Shown piece by piece: positions 1 to 9,133 of a stretch of 64,000 nucleotides of DNA. The translations under genes were made by a program, and so were the position numbers. Numbering within the stretch: position 1 is the stretch's first letter; every line of letters starts with the position of its first letter. The notes beneath the pieces were generated by a model that worked only from the letters and a program-made list of their open reading frames with translations, was not told the origin of the DNA and searched no databases. Origin of the DNA: Paraclostridium tenue (lineage in GTDB: Bacteria; Bacillota; Clostridia; Peptostreptococcales; Peptostreptococcaceae); contig NZ_BAAACP010000002.1 in the NCBI RefSeq assembly GCF_039521565.1, forward strand, positions 1-64,000, given 5' to 3'.

Positions 1-7
1 AATTTAA

Positions 8-44
8 AAAAGCTAACTCCTGTACAATACAGAAATCAGCTTTT
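8..44 (-). terminator. Intrinsic terminator of the PepSY gene
   Basis: On the minus strand an outer stem AAAAGCT/AGCTTTT surrounds an inner stem CTGTA/TACAG with a three-base loop, followed by a short T-rich tail at the window edge. It lies about 90 bases after the stop of the PepSY gene. Confidence 0.6.
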
Positions 45-132
45 ATCAGTTTTTTAATAACTCTCTTTTTCTAGTGTCCTTGACAAAGGGTCCACTTTAC
101 TAATGTTTATTAGATAACTACACTTTTTTTAT

Positions 133-699
133 TTAGTCATCAAGTTTTATTTGTCCATATTGATCATCATGAGTATCTTTTACTTTAATTTTTTCGTGAC
201 TAAATTCTTTTATATCTCCAGTTTTTGCATCTACTTCTATTTCATATTTTGTATCACCTTTTACAAGTTTTCCTTTGTATTCAGGATTATTTCCATCTTT
301 ATCTAAATTAAAGCTTTCGATTGTTGCTTTAGGAACTTTATTAAGCATTATATCCATTGCTTTATCTTGACTTATTAATTTATCTGAACTTTTGTTTCCA
401 CTATCTTCTTTTAAAACATTTTGTTCAAACTCAATTATATCTCCTGTTTGTGCATCCACTTCAACTTCATATTTTATATTATCTTTTACAACTTTAGAAT
501 CATATTTAGGTGAAGAATCTTCATTATCATAAACAAATTCTAATATTTTACCATCTGGCACTTTTTCTAATATAATAGTTTTTGCTTGTTCTTCGGTTAA
601 ATATTCAGCCTTATCATGTTTTGCTAAAGAGTAACTTACCCCTACCCCACATATAACTACTATACCGATTCCTATTATTACTGACTTGCTAAACTTCAT
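133..699 (-). CDS. Secreted or membrane-anchored protein with two PepSY domains
   Basis: A 188-residue protein with an N-terminal hydrophobic segment (about residues 5-25) and then two tandem PepSY repeats (about 33-96 and 108-171). Each repeat opens with an EEQAK- or QDKAM-type helix and closes with the diagnostic strand YEVEVDAQTGDI or YEIEVDAKTGDI. PepSY domains are often inhibitory or propeptide-like modules outside the membrane; no protease lies next to this one, so the partner is unknown. The longest frame starts three codons earlier at a GTG that overlaps the GGGAGTGA ribosome site, so the ATG at 699 (8-base spacing) is preferred. The gene appears to be transcribed alone, with its own terminator. 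Confidence 0.85.
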   Translation of the reverse strand: MKFSKSVIIGIGIVVICGVGVSYSLAKHDKAEYLTEEQAKTIILEKVPDGKILEFVYDNEDSSPKYDSKVVKDNIKYEVEVDAQTGDIIEFEQNVLKEDSGNKSSDKLISQDKAMDIMLNKVPKATIESFNLDKDGNNPEYKGKLVKGDTKYEIEVDAKTGDIKEFSHEKIKVKDTHDDQYGQIKLDD

Positions 700-885
700 T
701 GTACTCACTCCCGATAATTAATTTTTAATATTAATTTATATACCATTTATTTACATATTTAAACATAATTGTAACTAATGTTCATCACAAGATAACTAAC
801 ATTGTTTAAAGTGTACTTTTAATATCTTAGCCAGTAGATTAACCCAATTTATATCTATCATTAAAATTTTTATATAAAAATAATA

Positions 886-927
886 AACCAAAGCTTTAAA
901 AGGTTAACATTTTTAAAGCTTTGGTTT
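886..927 (-). terminator. Strong hairpin terminator after the ABC protein gene
   Basis: A perfect 17-bp stem (886-902 with 911-927) with an 8-base loop sits just below the stop at 932. The minus-strand copy runs into ATTATTTTTATA. The A-tract on the other side means it could also stop plus-strand transcription. Confidence 0.8.
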
Positions 928-931
928 TATT

Positions 932-2578
932 TTAATTATTGTATGATAAATCCCCTATTTCATCTTCTATTTCTAAATTAATTTCTTTATTGCATAACTC
1001 CAATAAACAAGGTCTATGTGATGTAATTATTAATGTTTTATCATTAACTAATATCTCTAATTCTTCTTTAAGCTTTTCTTCTAGTTCACTATCTATAGCT
1101 GATGTAGGTTCATCTAAAATTAATATATCAAATGGTTTTAAAAATGCCCTTGATAAACAAACTCTTTGCTTTTGTCCTCCTGATATAGAATTATTATTTA
1201 TAATATTTTCAATATCATCAAACGGATGAGATTCTCTTGATAATTGAGCTAAATTCATAGATTTATATATTTCTTTTTTATCTATAGACTTATCAAGTGA
1301 TATATTCTCTTCAATACTACCATCAAATACAAACAAGTTTTGTACTTGAATAGAAAATAAATTGTACAAGCTTGATAGTTCTATATCTTTTATATTTTCT
1401 CCATTTACATATATAGTTCCCTCTGTAGGAGTATACATTCTAAGTATAAGTTTTAGTAATGTACTTTTCCCACATCCACTTCCACCTTTAATAACTACCT
1501 TATCTCCTTTATTAATTTTAAAACTTAAGTTTTTAAAAACTATATCTTTTTTATTATAAGAAAATGAAACATTATCAAACTCTAAACTTTTAAATTCCTT
1601 AATTTTAAATTTACCATCTATATGATTTTCTTCTATATCTAAAAACTTTAATATATTTTCTCCAACTGCTAAAGATTTTTGAACACCTAAATTAAAATCA
1701 GATAAATTAGTAAGTGGTTCATATAAATAAGATATATATGTGTAAAAAGCCATTAATCCTCCCAATGTTAAATTGTCTTTACTTATTAAAAAGCTCCCAT
1801 AAAGCAATATTACAATTGGAATTAATGATATAATTGCACCAGTTAATCCACTTCCCATAGATTGATATAATAAATTTTTAGAAACAAATTTAAAATGTTT
1901 ATTTATTTTTTCACTAAAATTTTCATACATAAAGTTTTCTTTTTGAAAAACTTTTATAGTGTCTATTCCATTTATTTTTTCTTGTGCATCACTCATTACT
2001 TCTGCAAAATGTTTTCTTTCAATTGTTGAGGTTTTTCTTATATTTGAATTTAATTTATTAAAAATTAATGTGTATACTGGAATTGCTATTAACAGTAAAA
2101 GAAATAATTGTTTACTTAAGACAAATAAAACAATTGATACTGTTATTATGTGTATAATATTAGATGCTAACATAGGTATGCCTATAACTATATTTTGAGC
2201 TACAATACTAGAATCATCCATTATTAGAGCTAATATTTTTCCAGGACTATTATTATCAAAGTACAGTTTTGATTTAAATAACATCTTTTTAAACATAAAT
2301 TCTCTTAAATAATTTACTGATTCTAGTCTTAATTTGTGCCAATAGTAATTTTGTATAAAATCTAAAATAATATTTATTAAAGTTATTGCTATTATTAATA
2401 GCCCTAAATTAAAAATCTTAGAATAATTTAAATCATAAGTTATTGTATCAATTAAATCCATAATTAAAAATGGAATACATGCTGAAACTAGAGTTGTAAT
2501 AGTTATAATGATTACTAAGAAGATTTTTTTCTTTCTAAACTTAATAAAAATTTCACTTAATTTTTTATCTACTTTCAT
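932..2578 (-). CDS. ABC transporter with fused membrane and ATPase domains (exporter type)
   Basis: A 548-residue half-transporter. An N-terminal membrane domain (about residues 1-300, six helices by hydrophobicity) is followed by an ATPase domain (about 330-548) with Walker A GGSGCGKST, Q-loop, signature ISGGQKQR, and Walker B ILILDEPTSAID. This is the layout of type IV exporters (MsbA/LmrA/peptide exporters), which act as dimers in the cytoplasmic membrane. It has no C39 peptidase domain. The gene starts 11 bases after the stop of a secreted S41 peptidase gene, and its ribosome site AAAAGGGG lies at that stop, so the two form one operon. The pairing suggests export and processing of a peptide, but no precursor gene is visible beside it, so the substrate is unknown. 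Confidence 0.85.
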   Translation of the reverse strand: MKVDKKLSEIFIKFRKKKIFLVIIITITTLVSACIPFLIMDLIDTITYDLNYSKIFNLGLLIIAITLINIILDFIQNYYWHKLRLESVNYLREFMFKKMLFKSKLYFDNNSPGKILALIMDDSSIVAQNIVIGIPMLASNIIHIITVSIVLFVLSKQLFLLLLIAIPVYTLIFNKLNSNIRKTSTIERKHFAEVMSDAQEKINGIDTIKVFQKENFMYENFSEKINKHFKFVSKNLLYQSMGSGLTGAIISLIPIVILLYGSFLISKDNLTLGGLMAFYTYISYLYEPLTNLSDFNLGVQKSLAVGENILKFLDIEENHIDGKFKIKEFKSLEFDNVSFSYNKKDIVFKNLSFKINKGDKVVIKGGSGCGKSTLLKLILRMYTPTEGTIYVNGENIKDIELSSLYNLFSIQVQNLFVFDGSIEENISLDKSIDKKEIYKSMNLAQLSRESHPFDDIENIINNNSISGGQKQRVCLSRAFLKPFDILILDEPTSAIDSELEEKLKEELEILVNDKTLIITSHRPCLLELCNKEINLEIEDEIGDLSYNN

Positions 2579-2589
2579 ACATACCCCTT

Positions 2590-3783
2590 TTATAAAATAT
2601 TTTCAAGTTCTAAAACTTTTTTTATACAGTTATCATCTCTAAAATCTTCAGTTTTTTGATAATCTTTTATTTCAAAATCTGGAATAGTTTTAAACTCTTC
2701 ATCGCATATACCATCTTTATTTAAATACATGCAACTTGCCATTCTAGCTATTAAGTTACTGTTTTTTAATTTAAATAATACAGGATCTATTCCTCCTCCA
2801 TCTCCACCAGTAGTTTGACCTATTATAGTTGCAAACTTATTGTCTTTACAAAACATAGCAAATGATTCAGATGATGAATAAACTTTCTCATCTACAAGTA
2901 AATATATATTCCCATTAAACTTTAAATTATTATCTGCTTTTATAGTATAAGATACTTTTTCAAAATTACTAAAATCTTTAAATATTTCTTTCGGTGCATT
3001 TTTCTTTACTTCATTTGGTAGATTTTTTATAGGCTCTAATTTTATATTTCTTTTATTTATATAGTTTTTAACTATTTTACTATCGTCTCTAAAAATCCTA
3101 TATCCACTTACATTAATATCATTTTTAATAAGTTTAGATACTATTCCTTTCCAATATGTATCACTTCCACCTTTATTTTCCCTTATATCAATAATTAAAG
3201 CTTTATAGTTTCCTAAAGTTTTAATATAATCTTCAATCATTTTTAAATCTTTTTTTATTGATCCATTCCTTGATGCCATTGATGGTAAGTACATATATCC
3301 AATTTCATCTTTAACTACATCTTTTAAAGTTAACTCTTTTTTTAAAAAAATACCTTTTGGTATTTCAATTTTAGACCCAATTAAATTATATCTCTCTACA
3401 ATTTTTTTATCATCAAGGAAATCGTACCAATTATTTTTTGAATATGCTTTTTTAAAAGTTTCATATCGTTTTTTATTATCTATTAATTCAGTATGTCTAT
3501 TGTTTAAGTCAGATATTATTAATGACATTTCTTCTATAAATTCTTCATCATTTTTAGTTTCTTTAATTCTTTTTATATATTTGTCTTTATTTTTTAACCA
3601 ATCTATATTATTAATTCTTTTATTTACATCTATGTATGGGTATCCATCTTTTATAGTATTATATACATACTCAAAATCTTCTACCTTTTTTTTCATTGAT
3701 AATTGATTATTATTGTAACTACAAGCACTTAATGTAAAAACTGTTATAAATATAATTATCAATAGTAATACTTTCTTTTTCAT
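2590..3783 (-). CDS. S41-family (C-terminal processing type) peptidase, lipoprotein
   Basis: About 397 residues. A lipoprotein signal ends in the lipobox LSAC, so the enzyme should be anchored on the outer face of the membrane. The S41 core shows the conserved strand ALIIDIRENKGG (about residue 200) and the nucleophile region VYSSSESFAMF followed by GQTTGGDGGG (about 305-340); the middle serine of SSSE fits the catalytic Ser of tail-specific proteases. No clear PDZ domain is visible. The longest frame starts with a GTG inside the ribosome site; AAGGAGGTGAAGTAT followed by ATG at 3783 gives an ideal 8-base spacing and is the better start. It is first in an operon with the downstream ABC exporter. 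Confidence 0.85.
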   Translation of the reverse strand: MKKKVLLLIIIFITVFTLSACSYNNNQLSMKKKVEDFEYVYNTIKDGYPYIDVNKRINNIDWLKNKDKYIKRIKETKNDEEFIEEMSLIISDLNNRHTELIDNKKRYETFKKAYSKNNWYDFLDDKKIVERYNLIGSKIEIPKGIFLKKELTLKDVVKDEIGYMYLPSMASRNGSIKKDLKMIEDYIKTLGNYKALIIDIRENKGGSDTYWKGIVSKLIKNDINVSGYRIFRDDSKIVKNYINKRNIKLEPIKNLPNEVKKNAPKEIFKDFSNFEKVSYTIKADNNLKFNGNIYLLVDEKVYSSSESFAMFCKDNKFATIIGQTTGGDGGGIDPVLFKLKNSNLIARMASCMYLNKDGICDEEFKTIPDFEIKDYQKTEDFRDDNCIKKVLELENIL

Positions 3784-3899
3784 ATACTTCACCTCCTTTA
3801 TAATTTTAGTATTTATTTAATTATTTTATATACAATTATTGATATTACTTTATTTTATACGTTATTCTTAAATATTATAATATAATTATAATTAAATAA

Positions 3900-3944
3900 A
3901 AAGAGTTGAAGTAAAAGCCTTTGTTAAGCTCACTTCAACTCTTT
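3900..3944 (-). terminator. Terminator after degV
   Basis: A perfect 13-bp stem (3900-3912 with 3932-3944) is followed on the minus strand by TTTTTATTTAATT. It lies about 140 bases beyond the DegV stop and ends that transcript. Confidence 0.7.
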
Positions 3945-4085
3945 ATTTAAACTTTCTCTAATTCTTTTAATTTCATTTTCTAAATTGTCTATATTATATT
4001 ATAAAGATATAAAAATATTTATTTAAGAAAATTTTCATTTTACTAAAATAAAATTATGTAAACTTCATTAATAGTAATTTTTATT

Positions 4086-4925
4086 TTATAAAACGCTTAT
4101 TAAAATAGCTCCTTTTGATGCATATGTGCCCATAACTGAGCCTACTTCACTTATAGTTACATCTTTAAAATTATTTTCTTTAATCATAATTTCTTTAACC
4201 TTTAAAGCTTTTTCTAAACAATTAGCATGACCTATTGCCAATACTTTATTTTTATTTTCTCCAACTGATTTTAAAACATTTTCAATTACTTTTTTGATAG
4301 AATTATTATCTCCTCTTGCCTTATCAACAGGCTTAACTTCACCATCAATAATTTGTATAATAACTTTAAAATTTAATGCATTTATAAGCTTTCCTGCTAA
4401 TGGATTTATTCTTCCACCTTTTATTGCATTTTCTAAAGTTTCAAGTGATCCAAAAAACACTATATCTTTTTTCAATTTTTCAATCTCATTAACTATTTCA
4501 TCTAAAGACATTCCTTCTTCTGCTAACTGAGCAGCTTTAACTACTAAAAGCCCTTGACCTATTGATCCGCTTTCACTATCTATTATTTTTATATTTTTAT
4601 TAGAATTTTCCTCTAAAAACATATTTTTAGCAAGTACTGCAGTTGAGTATGTAGCTGATAGCTTTGATGTTATAGTAATTACTAAAACTTCATCTTCATC
4701 ACAATCATAAGCTTTTGTAAATTTATCAGGTGATGGGCAAGATGTTTTAGGAAGTTCCTTTTCATTAGCCATTCTTTTATAAAAATCATCATTACTTATT
4801 TCTCCATCAACATAAGTATCTTTACCAAACGATACATTAAGACCTACCACACCTATATTATATCTTTCAACTATATCTTTATTTAAGTCACACGAACTGT
4901 CTGTTATTATTTTTATTTTACTCAT
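4086..4925 (-). CDS. DegV family fatty-acid-binding protein
   Basis: 279 residues, the usual length for the family. The N-terminus IKIITDSSCDL is the family hallmark, with further matches at TSCPSPDKF (about 60-68), ITITSKLSATYSTA (about 83-96) and GGRINPLAGK (about 165-174). DegV proteins bind fatty acids and in Firmicutes hand exogenous fatty acids to the FakA kinase; they are cytoplasmic. No fakA-like kinase gene is beside it, which is common because genomes carry several degV copies. The gene has a good ribosome site (GAGGGAG) and its own promoter with an overlapping dyad, listed separately. Confidence 0.92.
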   Translation of the reverse strand: MSKIKIITDSSCDLNKDIVERYNIGVVGLNVSFGKDTYVDGEISNDDFYKRMANEKELPKTSCPSPDKFTKAYDCDEDEVLVITITSKLSATYSTAVLAKNMFLEENSNKNIKIIDSESGSIGQGLLVVKAAQLAEEGMSLDEIVNEIEKLKKDIVFFGSLETLENAIKGGRINPLAGKLINALNFKVIIQIIDGEVKPVDKARGDNNSIKKVIENVLKSVGENKNKVLAIGHANCLEKALKVKEIMIKENNFKDVTISEVGSVMGTYASKGAILISVL

Positions 4926-5001
4926 ATTCTCCCTCTCTTTGCATAAACATATTATCTATTTTATTTTTATCTTATGATTAATTATCAAATTAAGTTTTCA
5001 T

Positions 5002-5057
5002 TCAGTCAACTGACCGATAATTATTTTAATTGTATCTTCACTTTTATAAAAAGTCAA
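5002..5057 (-). promoter_or_regulatory. degV promoter with TetR-like operator
   Basis: On the minus strand TTGACT (5052-5057), 17 bases, then TACAAT (5029-5034) form a near-consensus SigA promoter. Just downstream of the -10, at 5002-5017, lies the imperfect palindrome TCGGTCAGTTGACTGA (core GTCA-N2-TGAC), placed where a bound repressor would block initiation. The form is typical of TetR-family operators of lipid-responsive regulators, but no TetR gene is in the window, so the regulator is an inference. Confidence 0.65.
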
Positions 5058-5195
5058 TAACTAAAAATTCAGTAAATTTTCATTTGTTAGACATGAATTT
5101 TTATAATAAATTAAAATTAATATGTAAATATAGTAAGTTTTTAAACTAAGTGTTATAATAAGATTCAAAGTAAATATTAAAAAGGAGTAATTATT

Positions 5196-5495
5196 ATGAC
5201 TAATATAAACTACTTATATATATTTTTTGCAGTAGTTACATTTATACTTTCAATTGCACAAATAAAATTTAGTAATATATTTTATAAAGAAGATTACTTT
5301 AAACGATTATCAACGAGATTTGGAAAAATAGATAAAGAAAAAGCGGTAAAATTCGAAGCTATAACTTCAATATTAATGAGTGTTATTTTTCTAATAGGAG
5401 GACTTTTAAATTTACCTCTTAAAACATTATCAATATGTATATTAATACTTGCTGTGGCTTATACAATTTTTAGAAAAACTTATATAACAAAGTAA
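5196..5495 (+). CDS. Small hypothetical membrane protein
   Basis: 99 residues with three hydrophobic stretches (about 5-22, 55-72, 75-90) and a charged loop between the first two (KEDYFKRLSTRFGKIDKEKA). A strong AAGGAG ribosome site precedes the ATG. It is divergent from degV and convergent with topB, so it is a single-gene unit ended by the shared palindromic terminator. I do not recognise a family with certainty; it looks like the small uncharacterised three-helix membrane proteins common in clostridia. Confidence 0.75.
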   Translation: MTNINYLYIFFAVVTFILSIAQIKFSNIFYKEDYFKRLSTRFGKIDKEKAVKFEAITSILMSVIFLIGGLLNLPLKTLSICILILAVAYTIFRKTYITK

Positions 5496-5517
5496 ATTTA
5501 AATCTTAAACTATAAAC

Positions 5518-5549
5518 AAAAAAGATATATCAATTGATATATCTTTTTT
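5518..5549. terminator. Bidirectional terminator between convergent genes
   Basis: A perfect 32-base palindrome (5518-5533 with 5534-5549) has A6 on one side and T6 on the other, so it can work for both the small membrane protein gene and topB. Confidence 0.8.
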
Positions 5550-5563
5550 ATATTTACTTAAAA

Positions 5564-7672
5564 TTATTTTTTAAGTTTTGCTAAAGCCTCAGCAAAAGGA
5601 TTATTAAAACTTTCTTCTTTTTTATTCTGATTTTTTAAATATTTATTAATATCTTTTCTAGAAGCTTTATTACTTTCTTCTTTTTTTCTTTTATTAAAAC
5701 TACTTAACTTCTCACGATGACCACAACTACAAACAAAAGTCTTAGCTTCACCTTCACCACGAAGTTCTAATCTCTTATGACAAACAGGACATCTAGCATT
5801 AGTAGTCATTGAAACTGTTTTTCTAGTGTTACAATCTCTATCTTGACAAACTAACATCTTTCCTCTTTTACCATTAACTTCAAGCATATATTTGCCACAC
5901 TCAGGACACTTATTTCTAGTTAAATTGTCATGTCTAAAAGTTGCATCACTATTTTTAATATCTTTTACAATATCTTTTGTATAATTTTTCATCTCATTAA
6001 CAAAAACGTCTTTTTTAAGCTTTCCACTAGATATATCGTTAAGCTTTTTCTCCCATGAAGCTGTAAGTTCCGCTGATTTTAACTCACTAGGAACCAAATC
6101 TAATAATTGTTTACCTTTAGAAGTTATAAATATATCTTTGCCTCTTTTTTCAACTAAGAAAGAATTAAATATCTTTTCTATTATATCTGCACGAGTTGCA
6201 ACAGTACCAAGCCCTTCTTTTTCCATTTGAGCTAGTAAGCTAGCTTCATTTAAAGGTTTTGGAGGTTGAGTTTTACCACTTATCATACTAGATTTAGTTA
6301 TTTTTATAATATCACCTTTATTTAAACTTGGAAGATTTTGATTATCATCATCTTCATCAACATTGGTGTAATTTTCTTTCCATCCAAGCTTTATAACCTT
6401 TTTACCCTTAGCTACAAAAGTCTCATCTTCTATAACTGCTTTAATAGAAGTTTGCTCATATTCAAAAGGTTCACTTAAAACACTTAAAAATCTTTTTACA
6501 ACTAAATCATATATTTTAATTTCTTTATCACTTAAATCACTTAAAAATACTCTTTCTTCAGTAGGTATTATAGCATGGTGGTCTGTAACTTTAGAGTTAT
6601 CAACAAATGACTTATTAGTATTTATTTTATTTTTTAATACTTTAGTACAAACTCGTGCATAATCACCTACACTAACAGCTTTAACTCTATCTTTTAAAGT
6701 ATCAACTATATCTGTACTTATGTACTTGGAATCTGTTCTAGGATAAGTAAGTACCTTATGATGTTCATATAGTTTTTGCATTATAGATAAAGTTTCCTTA
6801 GCTGAGAAATTAAATATTTTGTTAGCATCTCTTTGAAGCTCTGTTAAATCATATAGTCCTGGTGAATATTTTTTCTTGTATGATTTATTAACTTCTACTA
6901 TTTTAGCATTTTTATTTTCTATCTTTTTTAATATGTTTTCTATCTTTTCTTTATTAAAGCTATTTTGACTATTATTTTTACTATCTATCCAAGCTAATTT
7001 AAACATAGGAGCTTGTAAACTTATTCCATAGTATTCCTTTGGTTTAAACTTTTGAATTTCTTCTTCTCTTTTATAAATCATATTTACAGCAGGCGTTTGA
7101 ACTCTACCACAAGAAAGTTGAGCGTTATATTTTGTAGTAAGTGCACGTGTTGCATTTATACCTACTAGCCAATCAGCCTCTGCTCTTGCAACAGCTGATT
7201 TATATAAGTTTTCATATGATTTACCATCTTTTAAGTTTTTAAATCCTTCTTTTATAGCTTTATCTGTACTAGATGATATCCATAAACGCTTTATAGGCTT
7301 TTTAACTTGTGCTTTTTCTATTATCCATCTTGCTACAAGTTCACCTTCTCTACCTGCATCTGTAGCTATAACAATACTATCAACATCATTTCTGTTTAAC
7401 TGTGTTTTTACTGTGTTAAATTGTTTTGATGTTTTTTTTATAACTACAGTTTTTAAATACTTAGGAAGTATAGGTAAATCATTTATATCCCAATTTTTAT
7501 ATTTATTTGAATAACTTTCAGTCTCAGCAAGTGTCACTAAATGTCCAAGTGCCCAAGTTACTATATAATTACTTCCTTCTATATATCCATTTTTCTCTTG
7601 TTTACAATTTAATACTCTAGCTAAATCTCTTCCTACAGAAGGTTTTTCAGCTAGTACTAGTGTTTTTCCCAT
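5564..7672 (-). CDS. topB: DNA topoisomerase III
   Basis: A 702-residue type IA topoisomerase. It opens with the TOPRIM strand KTLVLAEKPSVGRDLARVL and the acidic TOPRIM motif ATDAGREGE (about 104-112); the active-site tyrosine lies in TYPRTDSKY (about 310). SCGRVQTPAV and KPLNEASLLAQMEKEGLGT (about 470-490) match the bacterial TopB/TopA core. The C-terminus carries two zinc-ribbon-like segments, CPECGKYMLEV...CQDRDC and CPVCHKRLEL...CSCG, and a Lys-rich tail. The enzyme relaxes and decatenates DNA through single-strand passage and acts late in replication and recombination. It is a chromosomal-type single gene; nothing mobile is next to it. Confidence 0.95.
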   Translation of the reverse strand: MGKTLVLAEKPSVGRDLARVLNCKQEKNGYIEGSNYIVTWALGHLVTLAETESYSNKYKNWDINDLPILPKYLKTVVIKKTSKQFNTVKTQLNRNDVDSIVIATDAGREGELVARWIIEKAQVKKPIKRLWISSSTDKAIKEGFKNLKDGKSYENLYKSAVARAEADWLVGINATRALTTKYNAQLSCGRVQTPAVNMIYKREEEIQKFKPKEYYGISLQAPMFKLAWIDSKNNSQNSFNKEKIENILKKIENKNAKIVEVNKSYKKKYSPGLYDLTELQRDANKIFNFSAKETLSIMQKLYEHHKVLTYPRTDSKYISTDIVDTLKDRVKAVSVGDYARVCTKVLKNKINTNKSFVDNSKVTDHHAIIPTEERVFLSDLSDKEIKIYDLVVKRFLSVLSEPFEYEQTSIKAVIEDETFVAKGKKVIKLGWKENYTNVDEDDDNQNLPSLNKGDIIKITKSSMISGKTQPPKPLNEASLLAQMEKEGLGTVATRADIIEKIFNSFLVEKRGKDIFITSKGKQLLDLVPSELKSAELTASWEKKLNDISSGKLKKDVFVNEMKNYTKDIVKDIKNSDATFRHDNLTRNKCPECGKYMLEVNGKRGKMLVCQDRDCNTRKTVSMTTNARCPVCHKRLELRGEGEAKTFVCSCGHREKLSSFNKRKKEESNKASRKDINKYLKNQNKKEESFNNPFAEALAKLKK

Positions 7673-7733
7673 TATTTTTTATTTCCTTTCATAAGTGCTT
7701 TAGTATATAATACCATAATTTTATATCATATGT

Positions 7734-8585
7734 TTAGTGTATAACTATTGTTGTAGTATCTGGTATATTTTCATATATCCACTTAGCATTATTAACATCT
7801 AGTCTTATACATCCATGGCTTAAAGCTTCTCCAAGTCTTCCATCTATTATATAACTTCCTGTTGAATCATAAAGTATAGAATGATAATAATATCCACCTT
7901 TTATTCTAGTTGCATATTTGACCCTGTATTCATCAGTTCCAAAGTATGGTTTTCTTCCATTTACAAAAAATATTCCTGTTATAGTAGGTGTACTTGGTTT
8001 TCCTACAGTACTTTTCCATTTATATAAATTAACCCAATTGCCATCATCTTTTTTAAAAACATAAGTATATTTATTTTTCACATCAGTTACTAATAAATAA
8101 TCTGTAGGACTCTTAATTTTATTTTCATTAACAAAATCAGTCATATTTTTATAAAAATTAGTATAATCTAATATATTAGGATCATTACCATCATCTGATA
8201 AAAAATAATTAAAAACATATCCTGTTTTATCATTATATATAACTTTGCTCCAATCACCTAAATTTTCAATAAGTTCTACTCTGGATTTCTTAGGTATTGT
8301 AGTTAGAATTTTTGAATTAATATTAGCTTTTTCTCTAAGATTTAAGTTGCTCCATGGATGTTTACTAATTGATAATAAATCATTGTGTGCATATCCCAGT
8401 TTAGAATTATAACTAATTTTACTCCACTCATCATCAGCTTCAATAACTTCTACCTTAGAATTTTTCGGTATAACTTCTAAAACTTCAGAGCTAGTTGATT
8501 TATTTTTTCTTAAATTAGTATTTTTAAGTGTATATTTATATAATGGTAACATATCTATTTGAACAAATCTTTTATATATTTTCAA
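7734..8585 (-). CDS. L,D-transpeptidase (YkuD domain) with two SH3b repeats
   Basis: 283 residues. Two bacterial SH3 repeats (about 18-72 and 76-132) each carry NLR(E/K)K..S..L..IPK.S.VE and W.K..YN.K.GY. The YkuD catalytic domain follows (about 160-283), with GALSHGCIR-type sequence EALSHGCIRLD, where His and Cys are catalytic. Such enzymes make 3-3 cross-links in peptidoglycan, a prominent bond in Peptostreptococcaceae. Two oddities: the start is a TTG preceded by AGGAAGGG, an upstream in-frame stop blocks any extension, and the N-terminus (MKIYKRFVQIDMLPLYKY) has no recognisable signal peptide or membrane helix, so export is unexplained. Confidence 0.85.
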   Translation of the reverse strand: MKIYKRFVQIDMLPLYKYTLKNTNLRKNKSTSSEVLEVIPKNSKVEVIEADDEWSKISYNSKLGYAHNDLLSISKHPWSNLNLREKANINSKILTTIPKKSRVELIENLGDWSKVIYNDKTGYVFNYFLSDDGNDPNILDYTNFYKNMTDFVNENKIKSPTDYLLVTDVKNKYTYVFKKDDGNWVNLYKWKSTVGKPSTPTITGIFFVNGRKPYFGTDEYRVKYATRIKGGYYYHSILYDSTGSYIIDGRLGEALSHGCIRLDVNNAKWIYENIPDTTTIVIH

Positions 8586-8662
8586 AATAAACCCTTCCTT
8601 TTCATATTTTTATACTAATTTATGTAATTTTATGTATATTTGTTAATTTTATTATATTAAAA

Positions 8663-8706
8663 AAGCTATATTAAAATAGTAGTTAATTACTTTTTTAATA
8701 TAGCTT
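8663..8706 (-). terminator. Terminator after the decayed cyclotransferase gene
   Basis: A 14-bp stem (8663-8676 with 8693-8706), 11 bases below the stop at 8717, with a T-rich minus-strand exit. Confidence 0.6.
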
Positions 8707-8716
8707 GTATTTATAT

Positions 8717-9028
8717 CTATTTATTTATAATAAATTTTTTCCAATCCCCTTTTTTAATAGGTAGCAACAAATCGCCTTTATTAACTTCAGAGTTCTTATT
8801 ATATTCATAGTAGTAAGCTTTTTCAACACTTCCATCTAAAAGTGTAACTTCAACTTCACATCTATTATACTCGTTGTTATCTTTATTTGGTATATAATTT
8901 TCCATTTCATCAAGTTCAGCTAAAGTAGCTTCAAAATCATAAAGCTCCATTAATTCCCCTAATATTTTATTATCACCTTTTACAACTACTAGATACCCTT
9001 TATTTTCTATATGTGATATCTTAGCTTT
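8717..9028 (-). pseudogene. N-terminally truncated gamma-glutamylcyclotransferase (AIG2-like) remnant
   Basis: The frame is open for 103 codons from an in-frame TAG at 9029-9031 down to the stop at 8717. The visible sequence GYLVVVKGDNKILGELMELY, then ATLAELDEMENY and a GDW near the end, matches the middle and C-terminal half of the GGCT/AIG2-like fold, with the LDEMENY acidic motif. The family's N-terminal YGTL-type glycine loop (about 40 residues) is missing; upstream sequence is broken by stops and is A+T-rich. An ATG at 8950 with GGGGA five bases ahead could still make a 77-residue C-terminal piece. I read this as a decayed gene; the family assignment is from remembered motifs. Confidence 0.6.
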
Positions 9029-9133
9029 CTAGTATTGGTAGCATTTTCCCAATTTTAAAATATCATTTTATTTATGAATAATACTTTTAAAATTATTCAT
9101 TTTACTTTTTATAATTAAAATCTAAATACAACA

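Noticed and set aside
3915..3990. Minus-strand stretch reading ENEIKRIRESLNKELK before a TGA, reminiscent of a Spo0E-like helix
   Set aside because: Only about 22 codons after a stop, no start codon or ribosome site, no SQELD motif, and it overlaps the degV terminator region.
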